Of a stretch of DNA of 64,000 nt, positions 11,541 to 23,300 are shown piece by piece. The DNA comes from Bradysia coprophila. Lineage: Eukaryota > Arthropoda > Insecta > Diptera > Sciaridae. A program made the translations under genes and the position numbers. Position 1 is the stretch's first letter. Each line of letters starts with the position of its first letter. The DNA lies in contig NW_023503442.1 in the NCBI RefSeq assembly GCF_014529535.1, forward strand, positions 310,001-374,000, in the 5' to 3' direction. The notes beneath the pieces were generated by a model. That model searched no databases. It was not told the origin of the DNA and was given only the letters and a program-made list of their open reading frames with translations.

Positions 11541-12509
11541 AAGGCCAGTTCATACTCGCATACATTTTTGCGATATATGCGACCATGAACTGGCCTTAAG
11601 GCCAGTTCATACTCGCATACATTTTTGCGATATATGCGACCATGAACTGGCCTTAAGGCCAGTTCATACTCGCATACATTTTTGCGATATATGCGACCAT
11701 GAACTGGCCTTAAGGCCAGTTCATACTCGCATACATTTTTGCGATATATGCGACCATGAACTGGCCTTAAGGCCAGTTCATACTCGCATACATTTTTGCG
11801 ATATATGCGACCATGAACTGGCCTTAAGGCCAGTTCATACTCGCATACATTTTTGCGATATATGCGACCATGAACTGGCCTTAAGGCCAGTTCATACTCG
11901 CATACATTTTTGCGATATATGCGACCATGAACTGGCCTTAAGGCCAGTTCATACTCGCATACATTTTTGCGATATATGCGACCATGAACTGGCCTTAAGG
12001 CCAGTTCATACTCGCATACATTTTTGCGATATATGCGACCATGAACTGGCCTTAAGGCCAGTTCATACTCGCATACATTTTTGCGATATATGCGACCATG
12101 AACTGGCCTTAAGGCCAGTTCATACTCGCATACATTTTTGCGATATATGCGACCATGAACTGGCCTTAAGGCCAGTTCATACTCGCATACATTTTTGCGA
12201 TATATGCGACCATGAACTGGCCTTAAGGCCAGTTCATACTCGCATACATTTTTGCGATATATGCGACCATGAACTGGCCTTAAGGCCAGTTCATACTCGC
12301 ATACATTTTTGCGATATATGCGACCATGAACTGGCCTTAAGGCCAGTTCATACTCGCATACATTTTTGCGATATATGCGACCATGAACTGGCCTTAAGGC
12401 CAGTTCATACTCGCATACATTTTTGCGATATATGCGACCATGAACTGGCCTTAAGGCCAGTTCATACTCGCATACATTTTTGCGATATATGCGACCATGA
12501 ACTGGCCTT
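11541..12509. repeat. Array of 17 tandem 57-bp hairpin units joined by TTAA
   Basis: 969 bp = exactly 17 x 57. Each unit starts AAGGCCAGTTCAT and ends ATGAACTGGCCTT (13-bp perfect inverted ends), with an inner pair CGCATA/TATGCG. Unit junctions read GGCCTTAAGGCC, and TTAA also stands at both array edges (11,539-11,542 and 12,508-12,511). By eye the units are identical. Because 57 is divisible by 3, both strands are open across the array; the 326- and 371-codon ORFs there are artefacts of this. Confidence 0.95.
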
Positions 12510-12511
12510 AA

Positions 12512-12990
12512 CGTAATGTTATGCTTCCACAAAGTAAATATGCCCAATGAAATAATCGTTATATGGGCATGGACAAATAATGCAAATCTAGAAATTAAGG
12601 TTTGCAACTTCTTCAACGTGCAGAAAAAAATGTTTTCGTCTCAATGCATTACATGAAATACTGTTTGCAGATTCTTACAACAAATTGAAATCAACGGACA
12701 GAACAGCTTTGAGTGGATTGACTTTATTCAATTATTTATATGCAAACGTGAATATGTCAACCGTAGATGAATTTGACCCAAGTCCAACTGTACAACTTTA
12801 GATGTTAAAAAGAACAGCCACAATAATCCAATAATATCCTTTTAATGTCAGAATTGTTATTTATTTCGTCGACATCGCTACATAAACTAAGTTGGAATAT
12901 CATAATATAATTCGTTTCATTAGTTTTGTATGAAAACTTTCACTTTACACTTAATTTTAGTGACGAAACCGAAAAATTTTCAAATTCGCA
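12512..12990. other. AT-rich gene-free stretch upstream of the array
   Basis: No supported ORF or RNA gene. On the minus strand it would be the upstream region of the zinc-finger gene at 11,498. No TATA box with a spaced initiator was recognised. Confidence 0.3.
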
Positions 12991-13085
12991 AGTTTGATAA
13001 TTTTTTGAGAATTTTCGATAATTTTGATAATTTTTCGATAAATTCGATAATTTTTGAGAATTTTGAAAATTTTCGATAATTTTTG
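12991..13085. repeat. Reiterated TCGATAATTTT block (right edge)
   Basis: Same motif and same orientation as 8,632-8,765, ending in GAGAGGGGG, where the interrupted LINE reading frame resumes. Confidence 0.65.
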
Positions 13086-14938
13086 AGAGGGGGAGTCCTA
13101 CCACCATTCTTATGGTGTTTAGTTATTAACGAACTGCTAACCATCTTAAACGACAAAGGCTTTCAAACGGAAGGCTTTCAGACGACTTAGAAAGCCTTGT
13201 CAGAGGTAAACACGTACATACCTTATGTAACCTTGTACAATCTATCCTAATCATTGTAGCTAAGTGGTGCGATGAAAACAAACTTACAATCAATCCAAAA
13301 ACGACAAAAATGATCTTATTTAATAGAGGTAGAAATATGGTAGGTATCGAAATACCCAAAATCAAGGGAATCGAAATTTTATTCGTTAATTCCGTTAAAT
13401 ATTTAGGAATAACCTTGGATAGCAGCTTATACTGGATCCTTAATTTAGACGACAGGTTACAAAAAGCAACTATTGCACTATGGCAATGCAGAAGAGCATT
13501 CGCCTAAAGTAATGTTCTGGATATACACAGTACCTGACTGGCTCGAAAAAGCCCATCGGGGGCTCCATGCAACTCAATTTAAAAAGGCCCACAAATTAAA
13601 AATTCTCATACAAAAATCCAAAAGGCCCATCGGGAATTCCCCGAATTCACCATATGGCCAGTCCGGGCCTGGATATACACAACTATCGTAAGGCCAATGC
13701 TAACATACGGATCTTTTCTCTGGCAGCACATCTGCAAGAAAAAGTACGTACAAGAAAAACTGAGCAAATTCCAAAGAATGGCTTGTAGAGCAATAACAGG
13801 AGCCTGGAAATCAACACCTACGGCAGCTCTAGAAGCGATGTTAAATCTACCACCCCTTCACATATTTATTGAGACTGAAGCTATTAGTACATTGAATAGA
13901 TTAGATAAAATTAACAAAACTCAATTTAGCAGGACTCTTTTGCGATGACCCACCGGTAACAGTCTCTATTCCTCTGGGGAAACATTCTTCCATATTTCTT
14001 GCAGAAATTAGAGCAATACTAGAATGTGTGCACCACATTGGGAACCTAAACATCACAAATAGACAATTTATATATGCTCAGACAACCAAGCAGCGCTGAA
14101 AGCTCTATCGGCATTCGTGTTCACTTCAAAATTAGCTCTAAACACATGGTGTTTGGGACGATATGAAATAATTACTGGGACAAATTTGTATGTTAATTGA
14201 CAGCTCTGAATTGTTTCTGTTCTTGTATTGAAGTTTTAGTTTTTGTCTGAGATTTACCGAAGCACGGATGTGCCAATAAACCAATTTAATTTACAAGAAA
14301 ATGTTGGATGTTTAATTTAAATTGGAAGGAAAAGGCAACCGTCATTATATGTCTATAATTGATTGACTGGATTGAATGGCTGAGACACCATTCACCGTGG
14401 ATTTGTTTTGGATTACGAGTCAATATTGCTTCGTTAATAGGAATTTGCAGACAATAGAACACACGTGGACATTGTGTAAAAATTCATCGAGCATACGGTT
14501 CCCATCATCTGTTCCAGAAATATAGTGTAATATTTCTGTTGATGGTTGTTCGTGTTATGAGTTTTATGGTCACACAAGTTTACATTGGACGATCTGAATT
14601 TGAGGTTATGTTCAACACATTCAAATCATTTGGATTCCTAGCCACTCTTGCTTTGAGGAAAATGAAAGAGCGGACGAACTAGCCAAAATGGGAGCTCTTA
14701 ATTCATTTAATGGGCCAGAACCAGTGATAGGTATACCTGATTCTCTCATTAAAGCAAAAATTAAGAAAACAAGGGAAAAAACATTCACACAATACTGGCA
14801 GAATATTCGTGGTAGTCGACAAGCAAAACAGTGTATCAATATAAATAAGAAAAACTCAAAGTATCTAATAAATATCAGCAGAACAAGACTAAAAATATTC
14901 ACTGGAGTGATGACTGGATATTATGGCTTCAACAAACA
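13086..14938 (+). pseudogene. LINE ORF2 continuation: RT end, connector and RNase H relic
   Basis: GGVLPPFLWCLVINELL (about 13,090) is the RT motif after the catalytic loop; the F/YADD motif itself is deleted. It continues AKWCDENKLTINPKTTKMILF, VKYLGITLDSSLYW (13,310-13,507), LTYGSFLWQ and AITGAWKSTPTAALEAML (13,697-13,948), all typical for the RT thumb region. RNase H pieces follow: AEIRAILECVHHIGNLNI (about 14,000) and, after a roughly 440-bp unrelated stretch, ENERADELAKMGALNSF (about 14,660-14,710). Stops and frameshifts are frequent. Together with 6,021-8,611 this is one old RNase H-bearing LINE, cut at 14,938 by an RTE-like insertion. Confidence 0.7.
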
Positions 14939-16200
14939 CTTATATCTTCTTCTTCTTTTTCAGCCTGTTTCTATCCACTGCTGGATGTATGCCTCTCCAA
15001 CTTCTTTCCATTTCGTACGATCCATTGCCATTTGCTGCCAGTTTGTACCTGCAATATTCTTAATTCCGTTTGTCCATCTCTCTGGTGGTCTCCCTATAGC
15101 TCGTCTTTTATATGGTCGCCAGTTCATGATCTTTTTGGTCCAACGTTCGTCTGTCCCCCTTGTCCCGCCCAGCTCCATTTCAGAGATGCTATTCTTTCCA
15201 GACATCAACGACCCTGGTTTGTTGTCGAATCCATTGATTCGTCACTCTGTCTCCGTTCCATGGCTCTTTGTGTCACTCTCAATTTATCTTCGGATGCTTT
15301 CGTTAAAGTTACCGTTTCCGCTCCATAAGTGAGCACTGGAAGGACACAAGTGTCGAAAACTTTGCGTTTCAAACTATTATTCATTTTGCTTTTGAAAATG
15401 AGTCTGAGTTTTCCGAACGCTGCCCATTCAAGACCAATCCTACGTCTTATTTCTGCAGTTTGGTTGTCCAGACCTAACTTCAGTTTATGTCCTAGATATA
15501 CATAGCTGTCGACTCGTTCAATGACAGTGTCACCAATTTTGATTTCTCTATCGTCCCCGATGTTGGTCATGCCTTTTGTTTTCGGTAAGTTCATCTTGAG
15601 GTCAACTTTGCTTGCCTCTTCACTTAACTGTTGTAGCATAAGCTGAGCCTGACCTAGATTCGCTGCTGTCATCAGCAAAGCGGAGATTGCTCAAGTACTC
15701 TCCATTTATCTTTATTCCCATTTTACTCCAGTTTAACTTCCTAAAAACACTCTGCAGAATCGCAGTGAATAATTTCGGTGAAATGGTGTCACCCTGCCTT
15801 ACACCTCGGCCAATTCTGAATATCTCCGTGCTCTTATGAAGTTTTATACATGAAGTTGCATTTTTGTACACATATCGAATTGTGTTGGAGTACCTTGAGT
15901 CTACTCTACATTCGTCTAATGCGTCCAATATCGACCATGTTTCCACTGAATCGAAAGCTTTTTCGAAGTCTATGAATAGCAAGACTATGTCGATGTTGTA
16001 TTCACGACACTTCTCAATAATCGTTCTCATCACCTGCAAATGGTCGTTTGTGCTGAAACCAGATCTGAAAGCAGCTTGTTCAACAGGTTGGTAGATGTCA
16101 AACTTGTTAGTGTTCCTCTTCGTAATGATTGTCATAAACAACTTGTAGAGTGTTGACAATAGGCTTATGGGTCGGTAATTTTCCAGCTTTGTTAACCTAG
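14939..16200 (-). pseudogene. 5'-truncated RTE-like non-LTR retrotransposon
   Basis: Read on the minus strand: LENYRPISLLSTLYKLF (RT motif), FIDFEKAFDSVE (catalytic D), GVRQGDTISPKLFTAIL and LRFADD (catalytic DD), then a frameshift, NLPKTKGM, YVYLGHKLKLG, RRRIGLEWAAFGKL, VFDTCVLPVLTYGAETVTLT and, at the end, GRPPERWTNGIKNIAGTNW. This order is typical of the RTE/BovB-like group. The 3' end carries an AAGAAG-type tail (about 14,945-14,962). No endonuclease is present, as usual for 5' truncation. It sits inside the RNase H relic of the older LINE. Confidence 0.75.
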
Positions 16201-16235
16201 ATGGACCAAAATACACAATGATAGGTACAATATCA

Positions 16236-16983
16236 ATGCCATGCGTGTGTCGGCAGCTCGGCAAAACATTCCGTGGGGAGACGTCTATTTCCAACAAGAC
16301 GGAGCTCCGGCACATTATGCTTGTTTGGTCAGACTAGGCGTGGGCGATAATGAAAATGATTATCGATAATTATCAATTATCGATAATCGATAATTATCGA
16401 CTTTTTTTATCGAAAATTATCAAAAAAAATATCGATAATCGATAATTATTGATATTTTGATAATTATCAAGATATCGATAATTCTATATATCGATATTTC
16501 GGTCCGAAAATCCGATATTTATCGATATATTCCGATATATCGGTATATTATCATGAATTTTCAGATAAATATCAAAATATCGATATTTTGATAATTATCG
16601 ATAATTATTAAATTATCGATAACGACATGATTAATCGATTATCGATAATTTCTTTCGATTGATATTATCGATAATTTTGAACGCCTCCCATCCCTAGGTC
16701 AGACCATACTTAGACATAGTGTTTCCACATCGATGGATTGGCAGATTAGGCGGTATTCTATGGCCGCCTAGATCCCCAGATCTAACACCGTTGGATTTTT
16801 TTGTGGGGATTTCTGAAAGACAGAGTCTATCGAACCAGACCAATGAGTATTCAAGAAATGCAGGATCGAATCTGTTTAACTATCGATGATCAAACGTTCG
16901 ATAACGTTAGACAATCGTGTGCAAACCGAACTCTCCTTTGTATTCATGAAAATGGCAAACAATTTGAACACTTACTGAAGTAA
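16236..16983 (+). pseudogene. Mariner/IS630-type transposase C-terminal fragment split by a MITE
   Basis: The first part encodes VYFQQDGAPAHYACLVR (catalytic D of the DDE/D domain). After the 362-bp MITE it resumes as PYLDIVFPHRWIGRLG, PPRSPDLTPLDFFLWGFLK and ends EHLLK-stop at 16,983. QQDGAPxH and PPRSPDLTPLDFFLWG are hallmarks of eukaryotic IS630/Tc1/mariner transposases. The N-terminal part is missing and one frame disturbance occurs around LDFFLWG (16,795). Not functional. Confidence 0.75.
16335..16696. mobile_element. hAT-type MITE made of TTATCGATAA repeats
   Basis: The insert begins TAGGCGTGGGCGATAATG and ends in the near reverse complement of TAGGGATGGGAGGCG. GGTCAGAC flanks both sides (16,327-16,334 and 16,697-16,704), a perfect 8-bp target duplication. 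The body is almost entirely TTATCGATAATTATC permutations. It interrupts the transposase fragment at LVR|PYL. Confidence 0.85.
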
Positions 16984-17040
16984 TCCGGTTTTTATTCTAC
17001 TATTGCTCTCGTTGTGTGTTGTTATTCTTGTCAATTTTTA

Positions 17041-18957
17041 GCCCCGTACGAAGTACGAAGGGGCTTATAGGATTACGATGCCGTGTGTAATTGATGGAAT
17101 TCGAAGCAGACGGTAAGGGCAAAGTGTTTGCCTATGTTCATAGATGACGAGTCCGCAATAAAAATTTGAGCCGTTTGTCCGTCTGTCCGTCCGACCGTCC
17201 GTCTGTCACGTCGATATCTTGAGTAAATCAAATCCGATTTGAAATTTTTTTTTCCCTGAAAGATAGTCAAAATTGTGAGGCTAAGTTCGAAGATGGGCGA
17301 CTTTGGGTCGACCCCTCCCGAGCTGGGGCCCCACAAGTGATTTAACGTTTTCCGAAGATATCTCTGGCCATTTTAAGGCTACACTTGTAAGTGATACGTC
17401 AAATGGAAGGTATTTACAATACCGATCGACGAAAAAAAAGTTTATGGAAATTGGATGACCGACTCGTGAGTTACACCCCTTGGTGTGAACTAGGTACAGG
17501 GCGGCAAGCCGTTTTTGCTTGTAGGCTGGCCAAATTTGAACGGATTTAGATAGATTTCGTTTTATTAGATAGGTATTGACCGTACCAATCCGGGAAAAAT
17601 TCAGTTTACCGGAGCGTGAGCTAGGTCTCTTGGAGTGAGCTTATATGTGGCGACTCGGCCGTACAGTGAAGGTGGTGGTTTTTAGCCCCGTACGAAGTAC
17701 AAAGGGGCTTATAGGATTACGATGCCGTGTGTAATTGATAGAATTCGAAGCAGACGGTAAGGGCAAAGTGTTTGCATATGTTCATAGATGACGAATCCGC
17801 AATAAAAATTTTGTCTGTCCGTCTGTCCGTCACGTCGATATCTTGAGTAAATCAAATCCGATTTCAAAAATCCTGAAAGATAGTCGAAATAGTGAGGCTA
17901 AGTTCGAAGATGGGCATATTCGGGTCGGCCCTTCGTGAGTTAGGGCCACCTAAGTGATTTAAGGTCTTTTGGTGATATTTATGGCAAAACAAACGATGGA
18001 AATGTAAATGACATGGCAAATGATAGGTATTGTCAATACCAATCCAGGAAAAAAAAGTTTTTTTAAATCGGGTGCGTGGACCATGAGTTAGAAGTGAAAT
18101 GCTACTAGGGCCCTATGTGTATTTTACATAGAACTCGAGTAAATTTCATCCGTCTTTCGTAATTTTTGTTTCATTTGGAAGGTAAACAAAGGCCGAATAG
18201 AATGTTGTTGAAAAAAAATTAAATTTGGGTCCTCGGACTAAGGCCGGTACTGGGGCCCTATGTGTATTTATACTCAATAAATTAAAATTTTAGGACGATT
18301 TGAAATTTTTGTTTCATTTGAAAGGAACGTCGTACGGGGCTTCGTAATTGCGCTATGCGCAATTTCTAAGATGTACACATTCCATAATAATTTTACTTTA
18401 ACTACATTAACCGTCGCAGTAGGCTTACGGTCAAAGTAGGGTGACAGACGCACTAGGGTCACGTACGCAATAGATATACGGGTTTGTACGGGGCTCAGTC
18501 GCAGCAAACGCTCCGACTGTTCTGATGGCTCGTTTGTTAATATCTCGAGTAAAATTTTACCGAATTTCATGATTTTTTTTTGTTTGAAAGATACTAACGA
18601 ATGTGAAGCAGCCGTACTATTTCACCTCCTAACAAAATGGCCGTCGGCCGCCATTTTGGATTTTTGTAAAAACAATATAAATCGATGAAAATGATAATTA
18701 CAAAGTCACTGATCAGTGAGAAGTGTAGTTTGTGTTACATTTGAAAGGAACGTCGTACGGGGCTTCGTAATTGCGCTATGCGCAATTTTTAAGACGTACA
18801 CATTTCATAAGAGTTTTACTTTACCGGCGTTTACGGCCGCAGTAGACTTACGGTAAGAGTAGGGCGACGGACTAGGGTCACGTGCGCAATGGATGTACGG
18901 GTTTGTACGGGGCTCAGTCGCAGCAAACGCTCCGACTGTTCTGACGGCTCGTTTCAT
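17041..18957 (-). repeat. CGTACG-family repeats, reversed and nested copies
   Basis: Read on the minus strand the order matches the 30.2-31.25-kb copy. A first unit spans about 17,041-17,684 and a second starts at 17,685 with the same CCCGTACGAAGTAC end. Two further inner blocks with CTATGCGCAATTT (18,350 and 18,775) end in GACGGCTCGTTT. The arrangement suggests nested or tandem insertions. The 87- and 98-codon minus-strand ORFs are repeat sequence. Confidence 0.7.
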
Positions 18958-19324
18958 AACTAATCCGTTGGTGGTGCGTTGAACATTGGCTTCAGGAAAT
19001 TAAATTAAACCATCAAAAACAACGAACGTAACCATAGCCGAGTAAAACAAAAAAAATATTCTGATTCATCAATTGGATCAACGTTTACACGAGTGGCATC
19101 ATTTTCATTTAATTTTAATAATTGTCCAAATTTTACACGAGTGCCATTCTTGCTATTTGATTTTGTTAATTTTGTCAATAATTATTCAAATTTTACACGT
19201 GTGCCATTAAATTTATCACAACATCAGCCAAGCATCATATACGTATTATGTTTTAATGCCAGCGGAATGTGAAATACTGACACAGTGATTGTGAATGTGA
19301 TTCACTTTCCACTAGCATCTAAAA

Positions 19325-20060
19325 TTGATCAATTTTCCTGAAAATGTGTTCCTTTCCTATAATTCTAGAGAAACCACTCAAGATGGACTTGAAAATTTCG
19401 TTGGTTGTGTAAAATCATGCAACCAAAATAACAAAACAACGGCGAGTCAGTACCGAACTCGATATGGAACGATGATTATAAATAATATTGCGGGAACGAA
19501 TTCGTTGAAATCGAAATTGCCAACCTGTCGATTCCTCAGTACTTCTAACGAATTTACACGAGTTCCTGTCTGTGTGCAGTACACACTGTGTAAAGATCAA
19601 CCGAATGATTCGACCTTGTTATCGTACCCAGAGCCAACGTCACTAGGTTCTGACTAGTTTTTTGTTCAACCTGAAGCAGATGACCTTGATTCGCTTGTGA
19701 GCTTCGATCCGGAGGATAAGGATGATGAGTTTATTTCTCAAAATGATCTGATCACTCTCTGAGAATTCGACAAAGGCTTAAATTCACAGTTCCTTGAGAC
19801 TAACTGTGATCTGAACCAACACACAATTATTTCAAATGGAGGAAGCAAAATCTGTCAAAAACTATTGAAAACAATGAGCTGTACGGAGTTCACAGAGAAC
19901 TTGGAGCTAACGGATGATAGTGATACGTAGGCGTTGCTTAGTGTCGAAAAATTTCTTGATAAATTGACTAAAACTATTTCTGATATTTGCTCCCAAGATT
20001 TCGTTAAACAACAATTTGTGAAATTTGAGAAATATTTTTTAAATTTGAGAAATTTTTAGT
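19325..20060 (+). pseudogene. P-element/THAP9-like transposase C-terminal relic
   Basis: The frame reads NSRETTQDGLENFVGCVKS ... YRTRYGTMIINNIAGTNS, matching the conserved TQDxLENFFxxIR ... region of P-element and THAP9 transposases. It is preceded by an acceptor-like TATAATTCTAG (19,358-19,368). After a stop at about 19,655 the same region continues as an acidic tail (PEADDLDSLVSFDPEDKDDEF) with further stops. Catalytic N-terminal parts are absent. Not functional. Confidence 0.6.
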
Positions 20061-20352
20061 AAATTTGAGAAATAAAACAAAAAATTTCGCGAAGATGTCC
20101 TTTTCCATATAATCATAATGAAAATACAATCATTTTTTCGCTCGTTTGTTCTTTGATGGAACACAGTCAGCAGACAATCGTTTTCTGCGAATTCATTTGT
20201 CTCTCTTATGAAGAGATGTATCAGGTCTAGCCTGATCCTGCTCAACACTATCAAGGCTAGCTAGTTCAATCAATGGTTCAGCTGAATTGTCTTCAACTGT
20301 CGGCTGATGTTCGTTCGGTTGAGTAATTGGCGCAGCTAAATTGTCGTCAACT

Positions 20353-23300
20353 CACGGCTCCCCTCAACCGAAATAAAGTTTTTTTTTTGGGTACCCAATA
20401 TATGACTCTTGATATGGATGAAGGGACCCCTAAGGAGTATAAAACAGGTTTCCTTCACTCCAGGTTTGCTGATCTCCCCATACGAAAATTTTCAAAATTC
20501 GAAGGTTCAACAGATAAGTTCTCTAACTTTAATTTTTTTAACTTAAATCTACTTGTATTAGATAGATTGAGGTCTTAACTATGTAATAAGACTTTAGCAA
20601 TAGCATTCGATCTGATTCAGGCGTATATTGAACGCATAAATGCTAGTAAAGTCGACCTACGAATGTACGTGGATTATGAACTAACTAATATCTTTTACCA
20701 AAAAACAGACAAATTATATTGGTTTCCGAGTGAAAATTAAGAATGTAGAACTTAAAATGTAGAAGTACGGCCGGCATATACTGAAGAATCACCCTATATT
20801 GATGGAAAAAAATTATTTTGAAATTGAAACACTCTGTTTTAGTTGGTTGATGAATTGTCCTCTTTTGTTAGAAATCAAATACAATGCTTTTGTTTCAACA
20901 ACAGATTTATACTATCGATATGAATGTGTCTGTGTATTTCTGCAAACATTTATGTAGCATAGTACCCATCTTTTTCATGTTAAAAAAAATGTGTGAAATC
21001 AACTGCAACAGTTAATTATTAAAAGCGATAAATTAATTAATTTGACGAAATGGCAACAGCTAGAAGTCGGTGCAATCACGAAGAAAACAGATGCAAAGTA
21101 TGTGTGATTTGTGCCAAGAAAATTGTGTTCGGGTCCATTCCGCGCTCAAAATTCATAATTGGCAAGGACATGGAGCTCATGATAAAAGAATTCATAAACA
21201 AAGAATTTGACCTTATCGATTCACGTTTTCCTAAAACTATTTGCCAATCGTGTAAAGTGCGAATGTACGAAAGAAGACAAGGGAACACTGCAAGATCAAT
21301 TCCACAAATGGCGAATTACTTGGATATTCAGTTATTGAAAGAGACTCGCTCCACAAGCAATGACAATGAATGTTTCTGCTTTATTTGTCGAATTGCACAG
21401 AAACAGACTCACACAAAGGCTGCAGCTGGAAAAGGTGTCAAAAGAGAATCGGTATCAATAACTCCTGAAAATGATTTGTTTGGAGCCAAGAGGGCCCGTG
21501 CTGTGGAAAAAGCTGATACCAATTCGAATGAGGACGACAATATTGCAGACCAAAACACTGAAACCATCGAAATATGCAAACTTTGCTTTGTCGAAATAAC
21601 AAGAGACAAGTCACATTTATGCAACCAGAAATTGGCTCGCAAGAATATGGTCTCGCAGATCGAAAGTCTCCCAGATAAAACACAGGAAAACATTTTACAT
21701 GAACTGTTGGCATCAAAAGCAAAAATAACGAATGCTGGATCGTCTTTACGGAACGCGGAAATTACTTTACGAACAGGAGGTCGAAATTCCAGAGTCATTC
21801 TTAATCCTGAGTATAAGAAGCCAGTTTTTTTCTCCGAAGAGAAGTTAGACAACTTCGTCTCACATACAGGTTTCCATCTAAACTCAAGAATATTTATGCA
21901 GTTCAAAATTAATCTGATTGATGTTTACTTAGGAATGTCGCTTAAGGAGGTGGAGAAGGTCACTAACTTCATTAGAACCACGGCTGGAAAAAGATCCATT
22001 CCTCCGTACTATCGAGGTCATGCGTCTAAGAAAGCCAAAGTACTTGAAGAGGTGTACCAATGCGGCAACCATAATTTCGATGTCGAAAAAGAATCTGAAA
22101 AATGCGACCGTCCGGTTGTTTATGCAGACGCGGAAACATTGTTGAATTCAGTGATGGAAGCAAGAGGCATACATGGCGAAGTTGTCATAAAACTCATGGC
22201 CGACGGTGGAAAAGGATTTTTCAAAATCTCTATGACCATTTTGCCGAAGGACTATTGTGAAAAAATGTACGACCCTGACTCTGAACAGCCTCCGAAAAAA
22301 CGAAGTACATATGAGGAAGGTGGATCTTTGGGAAGAGATGCAAATTTAAATGGGGTCAAACGGTTGATCTTGCTTTGCGCTGTTCCAAACATTAAAGAAA
22401 CGTACGAAAACGTGAGATTTCTCTGGAATATAACCAAATTGAACAGCATCCCATACAAGTTCGTTTCTGACTACAAACTACTGTTGATACTTATTGGTCA
22501 ACAGACTGCTACAAGCACGTATCCTTGTCCATACTGTTTCATAACATTAGATGTTATGAGAACAGGAGAAGTTGGAGCAACAATACCTTGTTCTGAAGAA
22601 GGGCTGGACGAACTGCAAATAAGCGAAGAATGTTTCAAATTAAAAACTTTCGGTGATGTTAAGGAAAGCTACCAGAAGTTTATCGATCTGAACTGTAATA
22701 AGAAATTGGCTAAAATGTGTCACAGCACCATTAACTTACCAGTGTTTGACGAGCCTGATGAAATGCCTATAATTGAAAAAGCAATTATACCAGAACTTCA
22801 TGAAATCCAGGGCATAGTAAACCACATTTTCTTCGATGGCCTGGTTCCACTATTAGGCAAGGAAAATGCCTTTAAATGGCCACAGAAATTGGGCCTAGTA
22901 TCGAAACATTATCACGGCGAAAAGTTTGAAGGGAACGCCTGCAGACGACTTTTGAAGGAATCCGATAAGCTGTGTGACAAAGATATTCTGGAAGACACAC
23001 CGCTTTTCAAACTATTACCATTTATTCAAACTTTGAAAGCCTTAAATAAATTGGTAAACACTACATGCAAATCAGGTCGGACACATGACGAATGGCACGA
23101 ATATGTTAAGGAGCTGAAACGGTGTTATCCAGCCACTAGACTTACGCATACGTTGAAAGTACATGTTCTTTTAGAACATTTGGCTCATGGCTTACATTAC
23201 TTAAACGGTGATTCGCTTGGTCTATGGTCTGAACAAGCGGGTGAGTCCGTACACCGAGAGTTCCTGAAGTATTGGGCTAAATATCAGGTGAACACCTTGG

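Larger units (their letters stand above)
8622..13090. mobile_element. ~4.5-kb composite insertion in the LINE RT motif
   Basis: Left of the block the LINE reads ...RGT; right of it (from about 13,086) it resumes as GGVLPPFLW, the motif that follows RGTPQ in non-LTR RTs. Both edges of the block are AT-rich with the same reiterated TCGATAATTTT sequence in the same orientation (8,632-8,765 and 12,991-13,085). The left edge begins GGCCTATTTTCG. Inside are a perfect palindrome, a zinc-finger gene on the minus strand and the 57-bp array. Whether it is one element or several nested ones cannot be settled by eye; no target duplication was found. Confidence 0.5.

Noticed and set aside
11541..12509. 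CRISPR-like array
   Set aside because: Units are directly adjacent hairpins without unique spacers, and the genome is eukaryotic.
11501..12616. 371- and 326-codon ORFs on opposite strands encoding 19-residue repeats
   Set aside because: They follow from a 57-bp unit (divisible by 3) without stops in one frame of each strand; nothing else suggests translation.
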